NCBI GenBank assembly: GCA_002423705.1
Contig: DINW01000044.1
Location: 1,008-8,957 of the forward strand
Length of the DNA: 7,950 nt
Direction of reading: 5' to 3'
DNA from: Clostridium sp. UBA5530
Lineage (GTDB): Bacteria > Bacillota > Clostridia > Clostridiales > Clostridiaceae
The notes below the pieces were generated by a model. The model had not been told where the DNA came from. It made no database searches and worked only from the letters and a program-made list of their open reading frames with translations. This document shows, one piece after another, positions 1-6,064 of this stretch. Position 1 is the stretch's first letter; the number at the start of each line of letters is the position of its first letter. The position numbers and the translations under genes are program-made.

Positions 1-738
1 AACACCTATTCTTTTGTATTCATGGATGCTATTCATTATAAAGTTAGAGAAGATAAACAGATAGTTTGCAAAGCTGCATACGTAGTAGTTGGTGTTAATC
101 TTGACGGTTATAAAGAAGTTCTTGGAATATGGATAGGTGCTAATGAAAGCAGTAAATTTTGGCTGTCTGTTCTTAATGATTTGAAGAACAGAGGCGTTCA
201 GAATGTACTTATATTCTGCGTTGATGGGCTTAAGGGCTTCAAGGAAGCAATTAGTGCAGCATATCCATTTTCAAAAATTCAGAGATGCATAATTCATCAA
301 ATAAGATCAAGCATGAAGTATGTTCCATATAAGGATCGCAAAACCTTTACCTCTGACTTGAAGTCTGTTTATACATCTGTTAATGAAGAAGCTGGCATGG
401 AAAATTTACTAAGTATAAAAGAGAAATGGAACAACAAGTATCCTAATGCAATTAAGAGTTGGGAAGATAATTGGGATTGCTTAAGCACTTTCTTTGCCTT
501 TCCAGACAACATAAGGAAGATAATTTATACTACCAATGTTATAGAGAGTTTAAATAGTCAGTTTAGAAAAGTAACTAAAACAAAATTAATATTTCCTAAT
601 GACGACAGTCTTCTAAAAATGCTATACCTTGCGGTTGAAAGGATTTCTAAAAAATGGAGTAGAAATTATTCAGATTGGGACTTAACAATAAGCCAGCTAA
701 ATATAATTTTTGAAGATCAATTAGAAAAAAATTCATAA
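1..738 (+). CDS. IS256-family transposase, C-terminal part (cut by window edge)
   Basis: This is a DDE transposase of the IS256 (Mutator-like) family, which cuts and pastes its own insertion sequence. The frame is open from base 1, so the first ATG at 22 is not the true start. About 245 residues are visible, against roughly 400 for the family, and the N-terminal DNA-binding region lies outside the window. In visible-residue numbering, the catalytic acidic residues are D9 (in FMDAIHYKVRED), D75 (in CVDGLKGF) and E182 (in TTNVIESLN). The family CxxH signature is in QRCIIHQIR. The C-terminal helix with the conserved SKKW motif is complete and ends at a normal stop. No frameshift or internal stop is seen, so the visible part could belong to an active element. 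Family assignment is firm; whether the full IS is intact cannot be judged here. Confidence 0.93.
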   Translation, partial: NTYSFVFMDAIHYKVREDKQIVCKAAYVVVGVNLDGYKEVLGIWIGANESSKFWLSVLNDLKNRGVQNVLIFCVDGLKGFKEAISAAYPFSKIQRCIIHQIRSSMKYVPYKDRKTFTSDLKSVYTSVNEEAGMENLLSIKEKWNNKYPNAIKSWEDNWDCLSTFFAFPDNIRKIIYTTNVIESLNSQFRKVTKTKLIFPNDDSLLKMLYLAVERISKKWSRNYSDWDLTISQLNIIFEDQLEKNS

Positions 739-743
739 GAAAA

Positions 744-794
744 AGAGCCTAAGGATAGATATCTCATAAGCTCTCTTACAAATTCTCTGGCATG
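744..794 (+). mobile_element. Probable right end of the IS256-family element
   Basis: The stretch just after the transposase stop looks like an IS256-type terminus. An imperfect stem-loop lies at about 744-774 (AGAGC pairing with GCTCT, with mismatches further in). A terminal-repeat-like segment follows at about 776-794 (TTACAAATTCTCTGGCA). The left end is outside the window, so the inverted repeat cannot be matched and the outer boundary is only approximate. Placement rests on distance from the stop and on general resemblance to family ends. Confidence 0.45.
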
Positions 795-829
795 TATATT
801 ATAACCATTTGTTGGTTATAATATACATG
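791..829. repeat. Perfect 17-bp inverted repeat (hairpin) beside the IS end
   Basis: Bases 791-807 (CATGTATATTATAACCA) are the exact reverse complement of 813-829, with a 5-base loop (TTTGT). There is no T tract on either side, so it is not a standard intrinsic terminator. It begins where the IS right end appears to stop, so it may be an insertion target, part of the IS terminus, or a chromosomal structure downstream of the convergent transporter gene. Confidence 0.85.
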
Positions 830-887
830 AAGGGAATAAAAAATTATTCTATAAAAATCTATATTTCTACAAAAATAAATAAGGTTA

Positions 888-944
888 TAAATATTTTGTT
901 ACTCAAAAATTTCAAGAAGAAATTTAGGAAACACAAAATATTTA
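888..944. repeat. 57-bp imperfect palindrome
   Basis: Bases 888-899 (TAAATATTTTGT) are the exact reverse complement of 933-944. Bases 907-913 (AAATTTC) are the exact reverse complement of 919-925. Both pairs share the centre at 916, leaving symmetric 7-base internal loops at 900-906 and 926-932. It lies in the gap between the IS and the 3' end of the transporter gene. It could be a weak A/T-only transcript end for that gene or the remnant of a small mobile element. Only the symmetry is certain. Confidence 0.7.
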
Positions 945-978
945 CAGGCTCAAAAATCACTCTCTTAAAAAATCTTTA

Positions 979-2160
979 TTAATGCATAAAATCATTGTCT
1001 ATGGTTATTATGCAGTTGTAATTTGGATATCTAGATTTAACTCTAGTACAAATATCTCTCTTTAATTCTTCGTCAGTGATTTTCACTTTCTTTCTATTGG
1101 AATCTACCACTACATCAAATATTAGGTTCTTTTTTTCACCTTCCCCAACTACCCTAAAATCATGCATAGATTTTACTAAAGGGTGGTTGTTTAAAATCTC
1201 TAATAGGGCATGCTGGGTTTCTATTATTTCATTATCGTTTACATTTATAGGATCCATATGAATTACTAAATACACATTTAGCTTTTCAGATATTTCTTTC
1301 TCTGCAGCATCTATGATTTCATGGATTTTAACAATAGACATATCTGATGGAACCTCAGCATGAATAGAACACATACATTTTCCTGGACCATAGTTATGAA
1401 TTATTAAATCATGAACTCCAGTAATGTGCTCATAGTTTAATACCTCTTTTTGTATAGCTATAACTAAGTTAGGATCTGGAGCTTCTCCAAGAAGAGGATT
1501 TAGAGTTTCTTTGGTTAGCTTAAATCCAGAATAAAGAATCATTAAGGCTACAGCAACTCCTATATAACCATCTATAGGGAAAGAAGTCCAGTTAGAAGCT
1601 AAAAGAGAAAAGGCAACGGTGCTGGAGGTTACTACATCCCCTAAGGCATCCAAGCCAGCAGCCTTCAAGGCTGAAGAATTAATTTTTTTACCTACAAATT
1701 TGTTAAAACTAGAAAGCCAGATTTTAAATACTACAGATACTACAATCAAAATAAAAGGTATTATTTCAAATTGCACAGCAGAAGGATTTAAAATCCTTTC
1801 AACAGAAGATTTTATGAACTGTAACCCAACTATCATAACCATAAAAGATACTGCCAGTGCAGAAAGATACTCTATTCTTCCATGGCCAAAGGGATGCTCT
1901 TCATCAGCAGGCATATTTGATAATTTAAAGCCCAATATGGTTATAACTGAAGACCCTGCATCTGTAAGGTTATTAAAGGCATCTGCAGTAACAGCTATAC
2001 TTTGAGATATGAACCCCACAGAAAGCTTTACTATAAAAAGCAAAATATTTACTATAATTCCTACTACTCCCGCTAAAAATCCATAGGAAGACCTTACCTT
2101 TTCCTTTTCTACATCTTCATAATTTTTAACAAAAGATTTTACTAATAGTTTAGATAGCAT
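979..2160 (-). CDS. Cation diffusion facilitator, manganese-type efflux transporter
   Basis: This 393-residue inner-membrane protein of the CDF family exports divalent metal in exchange for protons. The N-terminal half holds about six hydrophobic segments (roughly residues 26-50, 55-80, 98-118, 131-150, 168-188 and 196-212). A conserved HPFGHGR sits at 89-95. The transport-site residues are N63 and D67 in segment 2 and D171 and D175 in segment 5. This N-D-D-D set is typical of manganese CDFs such as pneumococcal MntE, whereas FieF has D-D-H-D and zinc exporters H-D-H-D. A histidine-bearing cytoplasmic domain follows (H250, H255, H268, H280, H301), then a further tail of about 80 residues (310-393) that matches the longer, roughly 390-residue MntE-like members. 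The start is supported by AAAGGATG about 6 bases upstream. It is divergent from lysA and convergent with the IS. CDF membership is firm; manganese specificity is inferred. Confidence 0.92.
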   Translation of the reverse strand: MLSKLLVKSFVKNYEDVEKEKVRSSYGFLAGVVGIIVNILLFIVKLSVGFISQSIAVTADAFNNLTDAGSSVITILGFKLSNMPADEEHPFGHGRIEYLSALAVSFMVMIVGLQFIKSSVERILNPSAVQFEIIPFILIVVSVVFKIWLSSFNKFVGKKINSSALKAAGLDALGDVVTSSTVAFSLLASNWTSFPIDGYIGVAVALMILYSGFKLTKETLNPLLGEAPDPNLVIAIQKEVLNYEHITGVHDLIIHNYGPGKCMCSIHAEVPSDMSIVKIHEIIDAAEKEISEKLNVYLVIHMDPINVNDNEIIETQHALLEILNNHPLVKSMHDFRVVGEGEKKNLIFDVVVDSNRKKVKITDEELKRDICTRVKSRYPNYNCIITIDNDFMH

Positions 2161-2196
2161 TCTGTCACATCCTTTTAGAAATATAAATATCCATAT

Positions 2197-2205
2197 ATTA
2201 TAACA
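2197..2205 (-). promoter_or_regulatory. Extended -10 promoter of the CDF gene
   Basis: Read on the minus strand, this is TGTTATAAT, an exact extended -10 (TGnTATAAT). It should start a transcript near 2190 with a leader of about 30 bases. No convincing -35 lies 16-18 bases upstream, as is common for extended -10 promoters. The leader is too short for a riboswitch, so the yybP-ykoY manganese riboswitch that precedes some manganese exporters is not present here. Confidence 0.55.
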
Positions 2206-2316
2206 TTAATTTCTTTATAATACTATGTGCTAAAGTCTATAATATTATAATTATATAAAATAAGTTTTAAAATTCAATAAATTTCGAAGTAAATGTTTAC
2301 ATTGTCTTAATAAAGG

Positions 2317-2345
2317 TTGACAAGAACACATAATGATAATACTAT
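2317..2345 (+). promoter_or_regulatory. Sigma-A-type promoter of the lysine riboswitch-lysA transcript
   Basis: A perfect -35 TTGACA is at 2317-2322. After a 17-base spacer comes a fair -10, TACTAT, at 2340-2345. Transcription should start near 2352, placing the whole riboswitch in a leader of about 300 bases. The nearby GATAAT is too close to the -35 to be the -10. Confidence 0.7.
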
Positions 2346-2379
2346 AAGTATATAAAATAAATAAGTTGTTTCGGCTAAT

Positions 2380-2555
2380 GTAACCTTAGGGTAGAGGCGC
2401 TGTATCTATGAGTATCTTTAGGAAGTGGGCACACTAAGACCTAAAGAAAAAGGAGCTACGGCCGAAGGATTAATTTTGGCAAAGATTAATCCTGGGGTTT
2501 CACAGAATATGTGAGGCACTGCCACTGATTGTTTGGTGGAGAGCTACAAAGGTAC
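2380..2555 (+). promoter_or_regulatory. Lysine riboswitch (L box) aptamer upstream of lysA
   Basis: This is a lysine-sensing RNA of the L-box class. Conserved core segments appear in order: AGAGGCGC at 2393-2400, an AGTA of the loop-E type near 2411, GGAGCTAC at 2452-2459, GCCGAAG at 2461-2467, GGCACTGCCACTG at 2515-2527, and GGTGGAGAGCTAC at 2535-2547. Helices that can be drawn are 2399-2404 with 2457-2462, 2415-2422 with 2440-2447 (8 bp perfect), 2467-2474 with 2485-2492 (8 bp perfect), and 2501-2504 with 2510-2513. The closing stem pairs about 2380-2394 with 2544-2555, with bulges. Its position before lysA fits the known regulon. Bound lysine should stabilise the closing stem and favour termination. 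Confidence 0.96.
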
Positions 2556-2614
2556 ACCAAATTCAGTCAGTTTCGTTCCGAAAGGCATGATACGTGACAA
2601 AGGTGTTCCTTTGT
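2546..2614 (+). promoter_or_regulatory. Antiterminator of the lysine riboswitch
   Basis: Bases 2546-2558 (ACAAAGGTACACC) can pair with 2602-2614 (GGTGTTCCTTTGT) at 12 of 13 positions. The first arm is the 3' side of the aptamer closing stem, and the second overlaps the loop and 3' arm of the terminator. This helix therefore excludes both, which is the expected switch. A small hairpin (TTTCG with CGAAA, 2571-2583) sits inside its loop. Confidence 0.85.
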
Positions 2615-2631
2615 CACGTTTTTATTTTTTA
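2592..2631 (+). terminator. Intrinsic terminator in the lysA leader
   Basis: Bases 2592-2603 and 2608-2619 form a perfect 12-bp stem with the loop TGTT, followed by a T-rich run (TTTTTATTTTTT). It ends about 22 bases before the lysA start, so it attenuates transcription in the leader and does not end an upstream gene. It should form when lysine is bound to the aptamer. Confidence 0.95.
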
Positions 2632-2653
2632 TTAGCCGAAGAAAGGAGATATC

Positions 2654-3961
2654 ATGAGACTTTTTGGAACAATGGAAATCATAAACAACAATCTTCATAT
2701 AGGAGGAGTAAACGCATTAGATTTAGCAAAAAACTATGGAACTCCCTTATATGTTATGGATGAAGGGTTAATTAGAAATAACTGTAGAAGATTTAGAGAA
2801 CACTTTAATGTAGCAGGGGGAAGAAATAAAGTAATATATGCAGGTAAGGCATTCTTAACTATAGCTATGGCTCAAATAATTAAGGAAGAAGGTTTAGGGC
2901 TAGATGTAGTTTCAGGAGGAGAATTATATACTGCAAAAATAAGTGAATTTCCTATGAGCAAAATATATTTCCATGGAAATAATAAGACCAAAGAAGAAAT
3001 TCATATGGGTTTAACTTATGGAGTAGGAACCTTTGTTGTGGATAATATAGATGAACTCAAAGAGATAAATAAAATAGCGGCATCATTAAATAGGCTTCAG
3101 CCTGTGATACTAAGGGTGACGCCAGGTGTTGAAGCTCACACCCATGAGTATATTAAGACTGGACAGATAGACTCTAAGTTTGGCTTTACTTTACTAAACA
3201 ACAATCTATCCAATGTGCTGGATGAAATAAAGAAAATGGACAACATATATTTAAGAGGTCTTCATTGTCATATAGGATCTCAGATCTTCAATACAGAAGG
3301 ATATAAAGAAGCCATAAATGTCATGTTAAACCTATTTAGGGATATAAGAGATACAAAGGGAATAGTTTTGGAGGAATTAAACCTAGGGGGTGGCTTAGGA
3401 ATATATTATTCAGAGGGAGATACTCCTATGGTAATAGAAGAATATTGTGGAGATATAATATGTGAAGTCCGTAGAGTAGCTAAGACCTTAGGAATCAAGG
3501 AACCAGCCTTAGTTATAGAACCAGGCAGGTCAATTGTTGGAAATGCTGGAGTCACATTATACACAGTGGGGGGAGTAAAGGATATTCCTAATGTTAGAAG
3601 GTATGTCTCTGTAGATGGAGGAATGACAGACAACATAAGGCCTTCTTTATACAGTGCTAAGTACGAATGTATCCTTGCTAACAAGGCCAAAGACACATCC
3701 ACTAATAATGTCACAATTTCTGGAAAATGTTGTGAAAGTGGTGATCTTCTTATAAGTCATATAAACATTCCTCAGGTGCAGGTGGGAGATATTTTAGCAA
3801 TAATGTCTACAGGGGCATATTGTTATTCAATGAGTTCAAATTACAACAAGATACCTAAGGCACCAGTTGTTTTAGTCAGGGAAGGCTGTGAAAGGCTTAT
3901 ATGCAAAAGAGAAACCTATGAAGACATTATTAAAAATGAATTAGCCCTTGAAGCTATCTAA
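2654..3961 (+). CDS. lysA: Diaminopimelate decarboxylase
   Basis: This PLP-dependent cytoplasmic enzyme decarboxylates meso-diaminopimelate to L-lysine, the last step of the pathway. The 435-residue length is normal for the family. The N-terminal alanine-racemase-like barrel carries the PLP lysine K65 in VIYAGKAF, the HCHIGSQ motif at 204-210, the glycine-rich GGGLGI at 245-250 and EPGR at 289-292 for phosphate and substrate binding. The C-terminal beta domain has C360-E361-S362-G363-D364, which contributes the active-site Cys/Glu from the partner subunit, and Y389 in TGAYCYSMSSNYN. The ATG at 2654 follows a strong AAAGGAG at 2642-2648, five bases away. It is the only gene between its leader and a terminator 25 bases past the stop, so it is probably monocistronic and controlled by the lysine riboswitch. 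The identification is firm. Confidence 0.98.
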   Translation: MRLFGTMEIINNNLHIGGVNALDLAKNYGTPLYVMDEGLIRNNCRRFREHFNVAGGRNKVIYAGKAFLTIAMAQIIKEEGLGLDVVSGGELYTAKISEFPMSKIYFHGNNKTKEEIHMGLTYGVGTFVVDNIDELKEINKIAASLNRLQPVILRVTPGVEAHTHEYIKTGQIDSKFGFTLLNNNLSNVLDEIKKMDNIYLRGLHCHIGSQIFNTEGYKEAINVMLNLFRDIRDTKGIVLEELNLGGGLGIYYSEGDTPMVIEEYCGDIICEVRRVAKTLGIKEPALVIEPGRSIVGNAGVTLYTVGGVKDIPNVRRYVSVDGGMTDNIRPSLYSAKYECILANKAKDTSTNNVTISGKCCESGDLLISHINIPQVQVGDILAIMSTGAYCYSMSSNYNKIPKAPVVLVREGCERLICKRETYEDIIKNELALEAI

Positions 3962-3985
3962 GGAAACTACAATAGTAAATTTCAC

Positions 3986-4035
3986 AAAAATAGAAGGGAT
4001 TTTCTGATAAACAGAAGGCTTCCTTCTATTTTTAA
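3986..4035 (+). terminator. Intrinsic terminator of lysA
   Basis: Bases 3986-3997 (AAAAATAGAAGG) pair perfectly with 4022-4033 (CCTTCTATTTTT). An inner stem (4002-4006 with 4012-4016) continues the hairpin. The 3' arm itself supplies the T-run. It isolates lysA from the aminopeptidase gene. The A-rich 5' arm could also give a T-run on the other strand, but no minus-strand gene needs it. Confidence 0.9.
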
Positions 4036-4039
4036 TTAA

Positions 4040-4048
4040 TGATACAAT
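4040..4048 (+). promoter_or_regulatory. Candidate extended -10 promoter of the aminopeptidase gene
   Basis: TGATACAAT fits an extended -10 (TGnTATAAT with one change) and lies just after the lysA terminator. It would give a leader of about 70 bases. The -35 position overlaps the terminator arm and does not match the consensus. Downstream, at 4056-4060 and 4070-4074, TTAGG and CCTAA form a short dyad in the leader. Confidence 0.4.
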
Positions 4049-4126
4049 AAAGGTGTTAGGAAACTTTAACCTAATAAGATTTTTTTATTCTAAAGATCCT
4101 ACTAAAATCTAAGGGGGTACAGAAAA

Positions 4127-5425
4127 ATGGAAAATTTACAATTGGCCAATAATCTTATTGATTTTATTTATGATAGTCCAACAGCATTTCATGCAGTGGC
4201 TACCTTAAAAGACATGTTAAATAAAGAAGGTTTTAAGGAACTTAAAGAAGAAGAAAAATGGAACCTTGAAAAAGAAGGTAAGTATTATGTGTCAAAGAAT
4301 GATTCAGCTTTAATAGCTTTTAAGATAGGAAAGGGTAAAATCCAAGATCATGGATTTAAATTAATCGGTGCGCACACAGACTCGCCAACCTTTAGAATAA
4401 AACCAAATCCAGAGATTATAAGTGAAAATGCTTATGTTAAATTGAATACAGAAGCTTATGGGGGAGCAATACTTAGCACTTGGTTTGATAGACCCCTAGC
4501 TATAGCTGGAAGAGTTGTTCTAAGAAGCAATAACCCATTAGAGCCTAAAATACAGTTAGTAAATATAAAGAAACCTATAGTTGTTATACCAAACTTAGCA
4601 ATCCACATGAATAGAAATGTGAATTCAGGAGTAGAAATAAACAAACAAAAGGACACACTTCCTTTATTATCCTTAGTAAATGAAACTCTAGAGAAAGATA
4701 AGTATCTTTTAAATACTGTAGCAGGAGAGCTAAAGGTTAGACCAGAAGAAATAATAGACTTTGACTTATTCTTATATGAATATGAAAAAGGTACAGTAAT
4801 GGGTCTTAACAATGAATTTATATCCTGTGGAAGGCTAGATGATCTTTCTATGGTTCATGGAGCAACAAAGGCATTAATAAGTAGTAAGGGTTCTATGGCA
4901 ACTAACGTTATGGTAGCTTTTGACAACGAAGAAGTAGGAAGCTCTACAAAACAAGGAGCAGATTCAGATTTATTAGCTAATCTACTAGAGAGAATTGTAA
5001 TATCCTTAGGTGGCGGTCGCGAAGAATTCTTTAGAGCTTTGGCTAAGTCATTTATAATATCAGCAGATTTAGCTCATGCAGTTCACCCTAATATGGGGGA
5101 ACTGCATGACCCTGTAAATAGACCTGTTATAAATAAAGGACCAGTTATAAAAATAAATGCTAACCAAAAGTATACCTCTGATGGGGATTCAACTGCAGTA
5201 TATGAAGAAGTTTGCAGAAGAGCTGGGGTACCAGTACAAAAATTTGTAAATAGATCTGATGCAGCAGGAGGATCAACCATAGGACCTATATCTTCAACTC
5301 ATCTAAACATACGTTCAGTAGATATGGGAACCCCTATATTGGCTATGCACTCTATAAGGGAGCTAGGAGGAGTAATAGACCATGGATATGTGATAAAATC
5401 CTTTGAGGAGTTTTATAATATCTAA
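4127..5425 (+). CDS. apeB: M18-family aminopeptidase
   Basis: This is a cytoplasmic, di-zinc M18 metallopeptidase that removes N-terminal residues (classically Asp/Glu) from peptides. The 432 residues match the usual bacterial length. Metal-binding and catalytic motifs are H83 and D85 in GAHTDSP, D238 in SCGRLDD, E268/E269 in FDNEEVGSS, D314 in SADLAHAVHP, and H408 in LAMHSIRE. The dimerisation domain is inserted between the first two motifs, as in the family. The ATG at 4127 is preceded by AAGGGGG at 4111-4117, nine bases away. No hairpin separates it from the small membrane protein gene 40 bases downstream, so the two are probably one transcript ending at 5752-5789. The family is certain; substrate preference is inferred, and the symbol is the common name for bacterial M18 enzymes. 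Confidence 0.96.
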   Translation: MENLQLANNLIDFIYDSPTAFHAVATLKDMLNKEGFKELKEEEKWNLEKEGKYYVSKNDSALIAFKIGKGKIQDHGFKLIGAHTDSPTFRIKPNPEIISENAYVKLNTEAYGGAILSTWFDRPLAIAGRVVLRSNNPLEPKIQLVNIKKPIVVIPNLAIHMNRNVNSGVEINKQKDTLPLLSLVNETLEKDKYLLNTVAGELKVRPEEIIDFDLFLYEYEKGTVMGLNNEFISCGRLDDLSMVHGATKALISSKGSMATNVMVAFDNEEVGSSTKQGADSDLLANLLERIVISLGGGREEFFRALAKSFIISADLAHAVHPNMGELHDPVNRPVINKGPVIKINANQKYTSDGDSTAVYEEVCRRAGVPVQKFVNRSDAAGGSTIGPISSTHLNIRSVDMGTPILAMHSIRELGGVIDHGYVIKSFEEFYNI

Positions 5426-5465
5426 AAATTTACAACCTAAAAGAAATACATAAAACCATATTGTC

Positions 5466-5747
5466 ATGGAAACAATATTTGTTGATAACCTTAAGAGAAA
5501 GGCAGTGGGATGTATGGTTTTAGTATTTATAGCTTTATTAGTATTGGCTATAGCCGTTAGTGCCTATTTTGTAGTTAAAAATAAACAGGATGATGAAGAT
5601 TCATTAACTAAAATAAAGTTTAAGGAAATATCCTTAGGAACCTTTGAGGATAACAATAGAAGGTCAGCTAAAAAGAATATAAGCTATGATAGCCATAGGA
5701 GAAAACTCATAAAGGCATTAAAAAATAGCTATAAAAGTATAGTATAA
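5466..5747 (+). CDS. Small single-pass membrane protein of unknown function
   Basis: I do not recognise this 93-residue protein. It has a short N-terminus, one strong hydrophobic segment at about residues 14-37 (GCMVLVFIALLVLAIAVSAY), then a charged tail. The tail begins acidic (QDDEDS) and becomes strongly basic towards the end (RRSAKK, SHRRKLIKALKNSYK). With basic residues K10, R11 and K12 before the helix, an N-in, C-out membrane anchor is likely. A basic tail outside the membrane could touch the anionic wall or membrane. The ATG at 5466 has no clear Shine-Dalgarno. An in-frame ATG at 5514 (residue 17) follows GAGAAAGG at 5495-5502 with 11 bases between, but starting there would remove the basic flank. 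The gene lies 40 bases after the aminopeptidase gene and before a strong terminator, which supports it being real. Confidence 0.68.
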   Translation: METIFVDNLKRKAVGCMVLVFIALLVLAIAVSAYFVVKNKQDDEDSLTKIKFKEISLGTFEDNNRRSAKKNISYDSHRRKLIKALKNSYKSIV

Positions 5748-5751
5748 TTAA

Positions 5752-5789
5752 AAAAAGGATGGTTTCTAAAAATAGAAACCATCCCTTTT
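5752..5789. terminator. Bidirectional intrinsic terminator
   Basis: Bases 5757-5767 (GGATGGTTTCT) pair perfectly with 5774-5784. After one mismatch, AAAA at 5752-5755 pairs with TTTT at 5786-5789. On the plus strand it follows the small membrane protein stop by a few bases and ends in CTTTT. On the minus strand the stem is followed by a run of seven Ts, making it stronger in that direction, where it would end the convergent 69-residue gene. Confidence 0.88.
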
Positions 5790-5846
5790 ACTTGGTAGGA
5801 AGATATTTTTGGTTACACTATAGCAACCATTACGTCTTGAGAGTCA

Positions 5847-6056
5847 TTACACTTTATCATTTTCTTCAGGTAGGTGAATATAGTCAAATTCTACGTTTGA
5901 AATATTGTTTACTACAATATTATCTGTTACTGGATTAGGAAGTTTAGAGTAGCTTTCACCATTAGGGGAATAAGAGCGAAGGCTACTAGGATTTGGTTTT
6001 AAAAACGTCCTATTATTGGGAGGATATTTTTTATTTCCAGTATTCAAATCAACCAC
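5847..6056 (-). CDS. Small hydrophilic protein of unknown function
   Basis: I do not recognise this product of up to 69 residues. It is hydrophilic and rich in Asn, Pro and Ser, with no membrane segment, signal peptide or cysteine. Low-complexity character dominates the first 40 residues (NNRTFLKPNPSSLRSYSPN). The last 25 are more ordered-looking, with alternating hydrophobics (DNIVVNNISNVEFDYIHL). The listed start is GTG at 6054-6056, but the purine-rich GAAGGAAG touches it directly. TTG at 6045-6047 (residue 4) is better spaced and would give 66 residues. In favour of a real gene are a ribosome binding site, a position clear of other genes, and a terminator 57 bases past its stop with a strong T-run in its direction. 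Against it are its short length and lack of a known family. Confidence 0.5.
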   Translation of the reverse strand: MVDLNTGNKKYPPNNRTFLKPNPSSLRSYSPNGESYSKLPNPVTDNIVVNNISNVEFDYIHLPEENDKV

Positions 6057-6064
6057 CTTCCTTC
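6057..6064 (-). promoter_or_regulatory. Ribosome binding site that questions the GTG start
   Basis: The minus strand reads GAAGGAAG and runs straight into GTG at 6054-6056, leaving no spacer. The same purine tract, extended by GTGG, stands about 5 bases before the in-frame TTG at 6045-6047, which is a normal distance. The TTG is therefore the more likely start of the 66-69-residue protein. Confidence 0.45.

Noticed and set aside
1076..1261. Plus-strand 61-codon open frame
   Set aside because: It lies wholly antisense to the transporter gene, with no ribosome site or recognisable protein character.
1619..2005. Plus-strand 128-codon open frame
   Set aside because: It is antisense to the transporter transmembrane region; its openness follows from the codon use of the real gene.
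2161..2300. Manganese (yybP-ykoY) riboswitch before the transporter
   Set aside because: The predicted leader is only about 30 bases, and no riboswitch core motif or terminator hairpin is seen on that strand.
2533..2763. Plus-strand 76-codon open frame
   Set aside because: It starts inside the riboswitch aptamer, crosses the terminator and overlaps lysA in another frame. The RNA structures explain the sequence.
3406..3714. Minus-strand 102-codon open frame
   Set aside because: It is antisense inside lysA, which has all family motifs.
4456..4812. Minus-strand 118-codon open frame
   Set aside because: It is antisense inside the M18 aminopeptidase gene, with no supporting signals.
5083..5280. 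Minus-strand 65-codon open frame
   Set aside because: It is antisense inside the M18 aminopeptidase gene.
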